A DNA stretch of 64,000 bases from Linyphia triangularis (lineage: Eukaryota > Arthropoda > Arachnida > Araneae > Linyphiidae), in NCBI GenBank assembly GCA_963978545.1, contig OZ021721.1:97027418-97091417 (forward strand). Reading direction: 5' to 3'. Under the pieces are notes generated by a model. That model searched no databases. It worked only from the letters and a program-made list of their open reading frames with translations, and had not been told where the DNA came from. A program made the translations under genes and the position numbers. Below, one piece after another: positions 25,037 through 35,098 of this stretch. Each line of letters starts with the position of its first letter. Within the stretch, counting starts at the first letter, position 1.

Positions 25037-25788
25037 CAGAATTTTCAGGAGCTTACTACAACCTATTTTTTTAACTCCAAAATCTAAAAGTAGAATAAGA
25101 GTGAAGTTTTCAGGGAATTCAGCATTCGACTCTATTCAATATAATGCTAAACAGTAAAAACAAAATCACTGTAACATACCATTGAAAAACAATTTTTAAC
25201 TTTTTTAACGTCACTTAGTTTATAGTGAAATCATTTAGGTTTTTTTTTTGTGTTTCCTGTAAAATTCTTATTTTCGTAGTTGCATCAGTGTTTCACCTGA
25301 GCGGAGATATATAACCTTATCCAGAATTTTCACCCTTGCGCCAGTAAACCCTAACAAACCAACCAACCAACCAGAATTTTCAGGAGCTTACTACAACCTA
25401 TTTTTTTAACTCCAAAATCTAAAAGTAGAATAAGCGTGAAGTTTTCAGGGAATTCAGCATTCGACTCTATTCAATATAATGCTAAACAGTAAAAACAAAA
25501 TCACTGTAACATACCATTGAAAAACAATTTTTAACTTGTTTAACGTCACTTAGTTTATAGTGAAATCATTTAGGTTTTTTTTTTTTTTTTTTGTGTTTCC
25601 TGTAAAATTCTTATTTTCGTAGTTGCGTCAGTGTTTCACCTGAGCGGAGATATATAACCTTATCCAGAATTTTCACCCTTGCGCCAGTAAACCCTAACAA
25701 ACCAACCAACCAACCAGAATTTTCAGGAGCTTACTACAACCTATTTTTTTAACTCCAAAATCTAAAAGTAGAATAAGAGTGAAGTTTT

Positions 25789-25964
25789 CAGTTGTTTCAG
25801 ATTATCTGGCGCCGTCAGCAACACGAGGGCTATAATGCGCTGAAACATTCGTCATTAGACAAGACAACATACATTTACAAACACCCATGCCTAACACGGG
25901 ACTCGAACCCGCAACCTCGCGGTCTAGAAGCTAGCACGCTAACCACTATACCGTTTGGTCGGCC
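25789..25964 (-). mobile_element. SINE copy 7
   Basis: Full-length head, short tail. TSD GTGAAGTTTT (25779-25788, 25965-25974). Sits only in the last unit of the tandem array at 24293-26050. Confidence 0.88.
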
Positions 25965-26443
25965 GTGAAGTTTTTAGGGAATTCAGCATTCGACTCTATT
26001 CAATATAATGCTACACAGTAAAAACAAAATAACTGTAACATACCACTGAAAACTTTGCTTATTACTTAAAAAGAGATAATTTACGTTACTTGAAACACAA
26101 AATTTCCTGTTGAAAAAAAGCAATCTATTTCTATTTTTTTAATTGCATTTCTTTTATGAAACATATAAATGTATTTCCATATTTCTTATTTCAAAAACAA
26201 AGTAAGCATTTAGTTTTGTTATTTACCCTAGCATCTATTTTCAATGTTAAAAATTTGCCAATAACTTTATACCTGAAAAGATACTGAAGTGTCCTGCATA
26301 GTGTCTGAACAACCATTTAGAAAATATAATCTACCTTAAAATAATTTCTTGTTCATTAGAACTAGACGAAGGTGCATTTATTAAAATAAATAGTCTTTGG
26401 TCATTACTTTCTACACATAACTTTCACTTCCAAATATTATTCT

Positions 26444-26624
26444 GCCGACCAAACGGTATAGTGGTTAGCGTGCTAACTTCTAGACCGCGAGGTTGCGGGT
26501 TCGAGTCCCGTATTAGGGATGGGTGTTTGTAAATGTATGTTGGCTTGTCTAATGAAGAATGTTTCGACGCATTATAGCCCTCGTGTTGCTGACGGCGCCA
26601 GATAATCTGAAAACAATCAACCAA
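26444..26624 (+). mobile_element. SINE copy 8
   Basis: Plus orientation. TSD CCAAATATTATTCT (26430-26443, 26625-26638). Confidence 0.92.
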
Positions 26625-26657
26625 CCAAATATTATTCTAAGAAAACGTTTCCCACGA

Positions 26658-26840
26658 CGCCGACCAAACGGTATAGTGGTTAGCGTGCTAGCTTCTAGAC
26701 CGCGAGGTTGCGGGTTCGAGTCCCGTGTTTGGCATGGGTGTTTGTAAATGTATTTTGGCTTGTCTAATGACGAATTTTTCGGCGCATTATAGCCCTCGTG
26801 TTGCTGACGGCGCCAGATAATCTGAAAACAACCAACCAAC
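26658..26840 (+). mobile_element. SINE copy 9
   Basis: Plus orientation, 34 bases after copy 8, but with its own TSD CGTTTCCCACGA (26646-26657, 26841-26852), so an independent insertion. Confidence 0.92.
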
Positions 26841-27189
26841 CGTTTCCCACGAGCTGCATGCAGCCGGCAACAGTATACTTCTGCTACCCGCCGCTCCTGC
26901 TGAGTAGGGAAAAAAAATTCTATGTGGAATTATTTTGTATACTTTTAACGTGCCCATAATTTCACTCATATTATGGGATGCGTTGCGGAAACGAAGGGCG
27001 AACTCAATATCAAGTAAAAAAAAAAATTCCGCCATCCGAATATAAGACATTTCACAGATTCTACAGGTATATTTTTTATGTTAAGTTCGCCCTTTTTCAC
27101 ACGCTTTTATTAGTTTCACCTGTATGTTTGTAACCGACTCTTTTAGTCTCGATTTTGATCGAGCGATGAGATTTGATTCAAACTTTGCA

Positions 27190-28965
27190 CACTTGTCAAA
27201 GACCGATGACAATACAATAATTCAATAAGTTTGTCGCTTTATCACAAGGATTAGCTCGTGTTGCCCTTGAGCCGTTAAATTCCAACCAACCTTCTCCAGA
27301 ATCGAACCCTGGTGTGACGTTTGAAAGATTTGTCATGGGAACGACGGTTATACAAAGCGTGTTTTTTAGTCGCATTATCCTTACCAGGATCTTCAGGATT
27401 AGTGATTTTTCATATTCAGGGACACGGTAGTGTTTTGTACGGAGAGTACTACGGCGTGTACTAAGGCATACACATGACTTAAATTTGAGACAAGCATATG
27501 ACTATTGACAGCAACAACTGGAGAGTTTTGTACACTTAACTAAAAAAAATTATAGTTTACAGAAAAAATAATTAATAATTTAAAAAACAAAAAAACACGC
27601 TTTAATAGAAAACAAAACTAAAAAGTAGAAAATAATTAATAGTTTAAGAAACTAAAAAACAAGCTTTAATAGAAAAGTGAACTAAAAAGTAGAAAATAAT
27701 TTTAAATAAGTTTGAAATAAAATAGAGTGATTAACAAGAAATATTTATTTTATCGTAAAAAAGCGTGGGGTGCTTGATGTCATTTGTTGTAAATATAAGC
27801 ACCCCACGCTTTTTCACGATAAAATAAGTATTTCTTGTTAATCACTATTCTTATTTCAAACTTATTTAAGGGGGTATTCTGGTTTAGAAATTCGAAAAAA
27901 TCGATTGATTTTTTGTGTGCATATTTTCATAGTATAACCCTTCAAGAAAATGTCCCTAAAAGGATTTTTCGAAATTCGAATTATTTTCGGAGTTACAGCT
28001 CATTTTGTGACCCGCCGACAAAACCGTTTCGCAACCGGGTCGCGCGAGCAAACAATAGACGATCGGCTAACTCTGGCACTCTGGCCGCCAAGGTCTTTTG
28101 TACTCGATGTATTTTCTTCACTCGATGTATATTTCTCAAAATTCACTACTCGGGAACTGGGTGATCGTTTTAACGAATTTAGTTCAAATATATTTATACT
28201 AAGTGCTCAGTTAAGTTCAGTTTTGTTTCGACTATCTCGCTGTACAAACGTAAGTATTCTGAAATCAGTGACGTGAAAAAATATATTTTTAGTGTAAAAT
28301 TTAATTAATAACAAGTGAGTATAAAACGTCAGTAAACGACTCCGACTGCGCGCGATTAGCCCTCAAACTTTAAACTCGTTTTTCTCGTAACTACTTTTCT
28401 GGAAATGGTGTGCATGATATCTTTAATTCTACTCAACCGATTCACTTGAAATTTTATACATTATAGTATCGCACTACAAAGAGTTTAAAAAAAATAAAAA
28501 AAATTGTATTTTTAAAAAATTTCGAACGACAAAAAAACAGGGAAAATACGAAACTTTTTTTTCAAACCACCGCCATTTTGTGAAAAAAAAATTTTCTTTT
28601 TCAAAAACGTTTCGTAGTGCGATAACTACACCCTTCCTCTTTACGAATTATATCCAGGACAGGGAAGGATTTATATCCTGCACACCAGGACAAGCCATTT
28701 TTCCATCAGTCCCCACTTCGCCGACCTGCAGTTTTTTGAAATTTAATTTTTTTTCTTATATTATTAATGTTTTGTATTCTTAAAATATCAATAAAAAGCT
28801 TATAAAAATGTATGGTAAAAATATTTTTTTTTATTATCGCGTCCGAAAAAATACCTAAAATTCGGGCTTCTAAACCAGAATACCCCCTTAAAATTAATTT
28901 CTACTTTTTAGTTCACTTTTCTATTAAAGCGTATTTTTTTAGTTTTTTAAACTATTAATTATTTC
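27190..28965 (-). repeat. inverted second copy of the fold-back unit
   Basis: Sequence 27190-27865 plus 28892-28965 is the reverse complement of about 22427-23420, including CACACCAGGGTTCGATTC-like and LINE-tail segments at 27245-27290 (matching 23127-23170). It is interrupted by the TTAA element. Confidence 0.75.
27866..28891. mobile_element. TTAA-ended element, 1026 bp, with known empty site
   Basis: Ends TTAAGGGGGTATTCTGGTTT and, inverted, the same 20 bases at 28891. It is inserted at TTAA in the arm of a fold-back repeat; the unoccupied arm at 22717-22735 reads CTTATTTAAAATTATTTTC, which shows exact TTAA duplication. It carries only short frames with no recognised domain. Non-autonomous piggyBac-type. 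Confidence 0.87.
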
Positions 28966-29057
28966 CCTCTTAAAATATGCAGAGAACAATACCAATCATG
29001 GGAAAATTAATACATGCAAAACTTTTTCAAACGCGATTTTCTGAAAACCACCTTTTG

Positions 29058-29225
29058 TTGAGTTCGCCCATCGTATACGCAACGGCTCATATGATCTTAC
29101 TGATGACTTATGTTGAGTTCGCCCATCGTATACGCAACGGCTCATATGATCTTACTGATGACTTATGTTGAGTTCGCCCATCGTATACGCAACGGCTCAT
29201 ATGATCTTACTGATGACTTATGTTG
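29058..29225. repeat. 55-bp tandem repeat, three units
   Basis: Units begin TTGAGTTCGCCCATCGTATA at 29058, 29113 and 29168, with a partial at 29223. Nearly identical, so recent. Confidence 0.92.
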
Positions 29226-29654
29226 AGTTCGCCCGTCGATTTCCCAATTATGAAGCATTTGCTTTTAAATTGAATATGTCTGGTGACAAAAAATAAATTT
29301 CATTTACATACAAGCTACTTTGAGCTTATAAATTACCTAAAAAAAAAATGAGCGGTTTTATGGAATTGAAAAGTACCTTTAAGTGCCTTTGTAGGAATTT
29401 CATGCAATGAACGTTACAAAGGATACTGTTATTTACAGTATTCTAAATTGCTATATTAGCCAGTCGAAAAGGTAAATTTTAAAGTTTAGCAAGGCAACAC
29501 TTCAGTCAAGTAGTTGCACAACTCGAAAATTAGAATCCTCCACTTGAAAGTATGTAAACTATGTTGACAATGCTTGCTAGGTAGCATCCGCAAAGTCTCT
29601 TTTTAGCAAGTTAGTAGAAATCAATAGGAAGAAGTAGCAAGTTTGTATAAATCA

Positions 29655-30322
29655 ATAGAAAGTAGCAAGTTAGTACAATATAATAGAAAGTAGCAAGTTA
29701 GTACAATATAATAGAAAGTAGCAAGTTAGTACAATATAATAGAAAGTAGCAAGTTAGTACAATATAATAGAAAGTAGCAAGTTAGTACAATATAATAGAA
29801 AGTAGCAAGTTAGTACAATATAATAGAAAGTAGCAAGTTAGTACAATATAATAGAAAGTAGCAAGTTAGTACAATATAATAGAAAGTAGCAAGTTAGTAC
29901 AATATAATAGAAAGTAGCAAGTTAGTACAATATAATAGAAAGTAGCAAGTTAGTACAATATAATAGAAAGTAGCAAGTTAGTACAATATAATAGAAAGTA
30001 GCAAGTTAGTACAATATAATAGAAAGTAGCAAGTTAGTACAATATAATAGAAAGTAGCAAGTTAGTACAATATAATAGAAAGTAGCAAGTTAGTACAATA
30101 TAATAGAAAGTAGCAAGTTAGTACAATATAATAGAAAGTAGCAAGTTAGTACAATATAATAGAAAGTAGCAAGTTAGTACAATATAATAGAAAGTAGCAA
30201 GTTAGTACAATATAATAGAAAGTAGCAAGTTAGTACAATATAATAGAAAGTAGCAAGTTAGTACAATATAATAGAAAGTAGCAAGTTAGTACAATATAAT
30301 AGAAAGTAGCAAGTTAGTATAA
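29655..30322. repeat. 28-bp minisatellite, about 24 units
   Basis: Unit GAAAGTAGCAAGTTAGTACA plus ATATAATA, almost without variation except at the edges. Confidence 0.95.
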
Positions 30323-30950
30323 ATCAATAAGAAGTGTAATAAGTTTGGGTGTGATTCCCACGGACCTCGACTTACTTGAAAATACGCAAATATAAGTATT
30401 GGATACTTCAAAATTTGACCTTTTTCAGGAATTTTAGACTACACAATTTGGCAACCTACAATTTTAAATAAAACAATTATTGTTTAATGAAATATTGATT
30501 AAAATATTTAAATTAATGTAATATTGCGTAAAAAGTACTAAGCAAAAAATCTGCATCCTCAACAAACACGCTTCAGCCTTTTTACAAAATTTATTGGGGG
30601 AAACTGCTCTAGGCCTTTGCTTAGCCAATAGATCGCTATCATAAATCCCTTGCTATACAGAGCAAAAACAAATAAAGTAGGAATGATATTTATAAGCTCT
30701 TTAATAGCTATTTTAAATAAATATCTGCTCTAAACTTTGGCTTAGCAATTACATCTATAATAGTCCCCTATGTCCCACAGATACAGAACAAAAACAAATA
30801 AAATAGAAAGGACATCTATAGGCTCATTAACAGCTATTTTAAGCAATCGGTTTCAAGCCTTTGTTCAGTCACTAAATCTATAATAAACCCCTATGTCTCA
30901 GATATGGTTTCTGATACAGAGAAAAAATGTAGTAAGAATAATATCTTTCA

Positions 30951-31110
30951 GGTTGGTTGTTTTTAAATTATCTGGCTCCGTCAGCAACAAGAGGGCTATA
31001 ATGCGCCGAAACATTCGTCATTTGACAAGCCAACATACATTTACAAACACCCATGCCTTACACGGGACTCGAACCCGCAACCTCGCGGTCTAGAGGCTAG
31101 CACGCTAACC
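30951..31110 (-). mobile_element. SINE copy 10, truncated at duplication breakpoint
   Basis: The head is cut at GCTAGCACGCTAACC by the boundary of a 349-bp-offset duplication. Shares diagnostic changes (TGGCTCCGTC, CAACAAGAG) with copy 11. Confidence 0.85.
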
Positions 31111-31299
31111 TTTTTGAATGCCAACAGCACGCAGTGTTCCCAGGTGGTAAAATAGAAAGGACATCTATAGGCTCATTAACAGCTATTTTAAGCAATCCGA
31201 TTCAAGCCTTTGTTCAGTCACTAAATCTATAATAAACCCCTATGTCTCAGATATGGTTTCTGATACAGAGAAAAAATGTAGTAAGAATAATATCTTTCA

Positions 31300-31478
31300 G
31301 GTTGGTTGTTTTTAAATTATCTGGCTCCGTCAGCAACAAGAGGGCTATAATGCTCCGAAACATTCGTCATTTGACAAGCCAACATACATTTACAAACACC
31401 CATGCCTTACACGGGACTCGAATCCGCAACCACGCGGTCTAGAAGCTAGCACGCTAACTACTATACCGTTTGGTCAGC
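31300..31478 (-). mobile_element. SINE copy 11
   Basis: Duplicate of copy 10 with the head intact (CCGTTTGGTCAGC). Confidence 0.88.
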
Positions 31479-31582
31479 GACGTTGTTGTATAATTTTTTT
31501 ATAAAATAATCACCGATAAATTGATCTACTTCCAAATACTCTTAAGGCAGAAAAGACTAACTCAGCAATGAATTTGCTTGAG

Positions 31583-31765
31583 TTGGTTGGTTGTTTTCAG
31601 ATTTTCTTCTGGCGCCGTCAGCAACAAGAGGGCATAATGCGCCGAAACATTCGTCATTAGACAAGCCAACATACATTTACAAACACCCATGCCTAACACG
31701 GGACTCGAACTCGCAACCTCGCGGTCTAGAGGCTAGCATGCTAACCACTATACCGTTTGGTCGGC
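31583..31765 (-). mobile_element. SINE copy 12
   Basis: TSD GAATTTGCTTGAG (31570-31582, 31766-31778). Confidence 0.9.
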
Positions 31766-31808
31766 GAATTTGCTTGAGAATCTGACTTTAGGTTCCCAAG
31801 TTTGTAAC

Positions 31809-31990
31809 GCCGACCAAACTGTATGGTGGTTAGCGTGCTAGCTTCTAGACCGCGAGGTTGCGGGTTCGAGTCCCGTGTTAGGCATGGGTGTTTGTAAATG
31901 TATGTTGGCTTGTCTAATGACGAATGTTTCGGCGCATTATAGCCCTCGTGTTGCTGACGGTGCCAGATAATCTGAAAACAACCAACCAAA
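31809..31990 (+). mobile_element. SINE copy 13
   Basis: Opposite orientation to its neighbours. TSD CCCAAGTTTGTAAC (31795-31808, 31991-32004). Confidence 0.92.
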
Positions 31991-32165
31991 CCCAAGTTTG
32001 TAACAAAACAAACAAGTTTGCGCAAGTTCTCACACTCTCAGCGATCGGGTACGGAACACTCAGTGTGTGACGGTTTTTATAGTTCACTATTAGAATTAAA
32101 AATTTATGCAATATGATTTTTTTTAGGGAGAGGCAGAAGAAAATTAGATATTTCTTCAAATCATG

Positions 32166-32347
32166 GTTGGTTGGTTGTATTCAGATTATCTGGCGCCGTC
32201 AGCAACACGAGGGCTATAATGCGCCGAAACATTTCGTCATTTAACAAACCAACATACATTTACAAACACCCATGCCTACACGGGACTCGAACCCGCAACC
32301 TCGCGGTCTAGAAGCCAGCACGCTAACCACTATACCGTTTGGTCGGC
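32166..32347 (-). mobile_element. SINE copy 14
   Basis: TSD TCTTCAAATCATG (32153-32165, 32348-32360). Confidence 0.92.
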
Positions 32348-32413
32348 TCTTCAAATCATGATTTTTCAAAAATGTTGATTGGATATTCTAATCAAATACT
32401 AACTAATAGTTAT

Positions 32414-32591
32414 GGTTGGTTGTATTCAGATTATCTGGCGCCGTCAGCAACACGAGGGCTATAATGCGCCGAAACATTCGTCATTAGACAAGCCAACATA
32501 CATTTACAAACACCCATGCCAACACGGGACTCGAACCCGCAACCTCGCGGTCTAGAAGCTAGCACGCTAACCACTATACCGTTTGGTCGGC
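32414..32591 (-). mobile_element. SINE copy 15
   Basis: Full length; no clear TSD seen. Confidence 0.85.
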
Positions 32592-32613
32592 AAAATTGAT
32601 GAAACGAACAAGG

Positions 32614-32798
32614 TTGGTTGGTTGGTTGCTTTCAGATTATCTGGCGCCGTCAGTAACACGAGGGCTATAATGCGCCGAAACATTCGTCATTAGACAAGCC
32701 AACATACATTTACAAACACCCATGCCTAACACGGGACTCGAACCCCCAACCTTGCGGTCTAGAAACTAGCACTCTAGCCACTATACTGTTTGGTCGGC
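32614..32798 (-). mobile_element. SINE copy 16
   Basis: TSD TGAAACGAACAAGG (32600-32613, 32799-32812), perfect. Confidence 0.92.
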
Positions 32799-32944
32799 TG
32801 AAACGAACAAGGAACTTGAATAATAAGTATTATACCAAAATAAATGCAACATATTCTGACAAGCATGTTCGGAACAAGAAGTTCCTCTCAAAATGGAGAA
32901 TGTGTAATTAGTTTTGAATTCCTAAGCTGTCAAACACTACTGTA

Positions 32945-33213
32945 GGTTGTTTTCAGATTATCTGGCACCGTCAGCAACACGAGGGCTATAACGAGCAGAA
33001 ACATTCGTCATTTGGTTGGTTGTATTCAGATTATCTGGCGCCGTCAGCAACACGAGGGCTATAATGCGCCGAAACATTTCGTCATTTAACAATCCAACAT
33101 ACATTTACAAACACCCATGCCAACACGGGACTCGAACCCGCAACCTCGCGGTCTGGGAGCCAGCACGCTAACCACTATACCGTTTGGTCGGCCATTCGTC
33201 ATTTGACAAGCCA
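32945..33213 (-). mobile_element. SINE copy 17, truncated and interrupted
   Basis: A 3' part at 32945-33013 resumes at 33205-33213 (GACAAGCCA) after a nested copy, then ends. Confidence 0.82.
33014..33192 (-). mobile_element. SINE copy 18, nested in copy 17
   Basis: Complete copy with TSD CATTCGTCATTT (33002-33013, 33193-33204) made from SINE sequence itself. Confidence 0.9.
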
Positions 33214-34680
33214 CTCGAAAGTCAGTCAAATTGAACGTTTTACAAAAACATTTCCGGTTTGGTTAATGAGTTCCACAATATTATCAAGTACTTCATAACT
33301 TTATTCCAGAGCTGTAAGCATTTAATTTGTTGAGCAAGAAAGTTTAATGTAAAATTTTTTGTTAATGAGACGTTAATTTGCTGCAGAACCAAGTTGAATT
33401 AAGCATTGTTTCAGAACAAAGTTGCTTTTAACTAACGAGCACGCGTGCTGGCCCGGTCGTTCTATATATCTCGCCCCCCCCCCCCTTCTTCCCGCGCGTA
33501 TTCAACATTGTTGCAGAGCAAAATTGCATTAAACATTGTTGCAGAAAATTTTATATTTTGTTGCATGATAGAACCTCAATTTTTTAATAATAGAAATTCA
33601 AAAGCATTCTTGAAATATTACGTAGTTACGAATCTTGAGTTATATTGTGTTTAATTCTTTGTTTATCTACTTTTATGAGTAGTTCAATACAAACTTAGCT
33701 TAAGAAAAACCAAACGCTTACAATTTATAAATAATTAAAACCATATTCAATTTATGATCAATATAGTACCACTAAATCTTAATACAAAAACATCAGATCG
33801 AGTATTTATTCGGAATTAAGCTAGCAATTTATGTTACATAATGAGATATTGAAAAAGAATTCTTAATTTACAAACAAACACGCTGACAAGCAAAACATGT
33901 TAAGTTACTAACCGTCAAATTTCAGGTAAGTGTTGTTCCATCCGTAGTTATGACAGCATTCAAACGGCGCGGTTTTCCAAACCACCTGAATACAACTTTG
34001 ATCAACATCAACAAAGTAGAGATAATTTCATAATCAGTTATTACGCAGCGCCATCTACCATTCGAATTTGTTACTAGGATTTGATAATTTCCCTGACCGA
34101 TACTAAAGATGACGTCATTCGAGATTTGTTATCAATTGAAAGATAGAGATTTGCTATTTATGAATAGCAACTGAATTTAAATAAATTGAGAAAAAAATAT
34201 TGAAATGGGGGAAAAAAGTATCATATTTAAAACTACGTTTGAGTAAAAGTGTTGATTAAGAGAATTTTAATAGAATGTGTGGAGTACCATGATTTTTTTT
34301 TAAAGAACAAAATTCCTGTAGTATATCGAGAAGATGGTACAAGGGTTTAAAATCGCTCCCGAAATAAATTCAAATCATTAAAGTTGAAAATATATGAAAA
34401 TCCATTGACAACTGATAACTTTTTCAAAATTTAATATTTTATAAAATCAGGGCTGTAATATATGGCTGTGGCATAACTAAATAAACAGATAAGAAAAGGT
34501 AGTGGCATTTTTCATAAGCAACTAGACGTTGTAAGAAATTTCGCCTAGTTGAAACAAAAAATGCTATGAAATCTAATTGGTTGAAAGTTGAAACTTAGCT
34601 GCTACTTTTCATTTTTTTAGAATATTTTGCACGTAATGAATTGAATTTTGAAATTATTGCAAAAAAATTTAAGCATTACC
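33214..34680. other. no gene seen
   Basis: Non-coding. A C run at 33474-33484. A short open stretch at 33920-34020 is noted under rejected items. Confidence 0.5.
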
Positions 34681-35098
34681 TGGCAGACTAAAGTTTTCTT
34701 AGAAATATTATAATTTTAGTTCAATGAATGCAAAATAGCCTAAACATATAAACTGAGATTATTTCGAAGATACTCTAATCTGCCAAATACTAATTGCCTA
34801 GAGGGGTCTCTTTTCAATAATCCGAATTTAATTCATCGTGTGCTAAGTACCCCAAAGACGCGAAACGCGGACGCTTGGTGGTAACTATTACATTTCTTAA
34901 CTTTTTCTGGCTGGTCTTTTTTTCTTTTTTTTTTAACAATGTCCAATTTTGTAAGATATGGAAATTCTTTTTTTAACACTTTTTACGATTAGTAAGATAC
35001 GGTCGAGGGATGTTTTAATGGAAATAATAATAATGTTTCACTCAACATAAAGAAGCGGAAGCGACAATTACACTAGTTTTACATGCTATTTATCTACA

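Larger units (their letters stand above)
24293..26050. repeat. tandem array, five units of about 285-350 bp (last unit longer)
   Basis: Units start at ACGTCACT: 24293, 24575, 24861, 25208 and 25543. Each carries a poly-T of variable length, TAGTTGCGTCAGTGTTTCAC and ATTCGACTCTATTCAATATA. Units 3-5 hold an extra 42-45-bp LINE-tail insertion, and unit 5 also a SINE. No coding. Confidence 0.92.
30801..31498. repeat. direct duplication with 349-bp offset
   Basis: 30801-31110 is repeated at 31150-31459, including a SINE. A filler of about 38 bases (31111-31148, with CAGCACGCAGTGTTCCCAGG) sits at the junction. Confidence 0.88.

Noticed and set aside
26444..26520. Functional tRNA gene
   Set aside because: A and B boxes are present, but the acceptor stem does not close and the element has a SINE body, tail and TSD.
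27835..28276. Two overlapping frames of about 108 residues
   Set aside because: Inside the TTAA element; no transposase motif and they overlap each other.
28977..29171. Frame with repeated peptide
   Set aside because: It is the 55-bp tandem repeat in translation.
29655..30322. CRISPR-like array
   Set aside because: Units are contiguous with no variable spacers, in eukaryotic DNA; it is a minisatellite.
33915..34020. Short open stretch on minus (WKTAPFECCHNYGWNN)
   Set aside because: Only 38 residues between stops, a second overlapping frame is equally open, and no partner exon was found.
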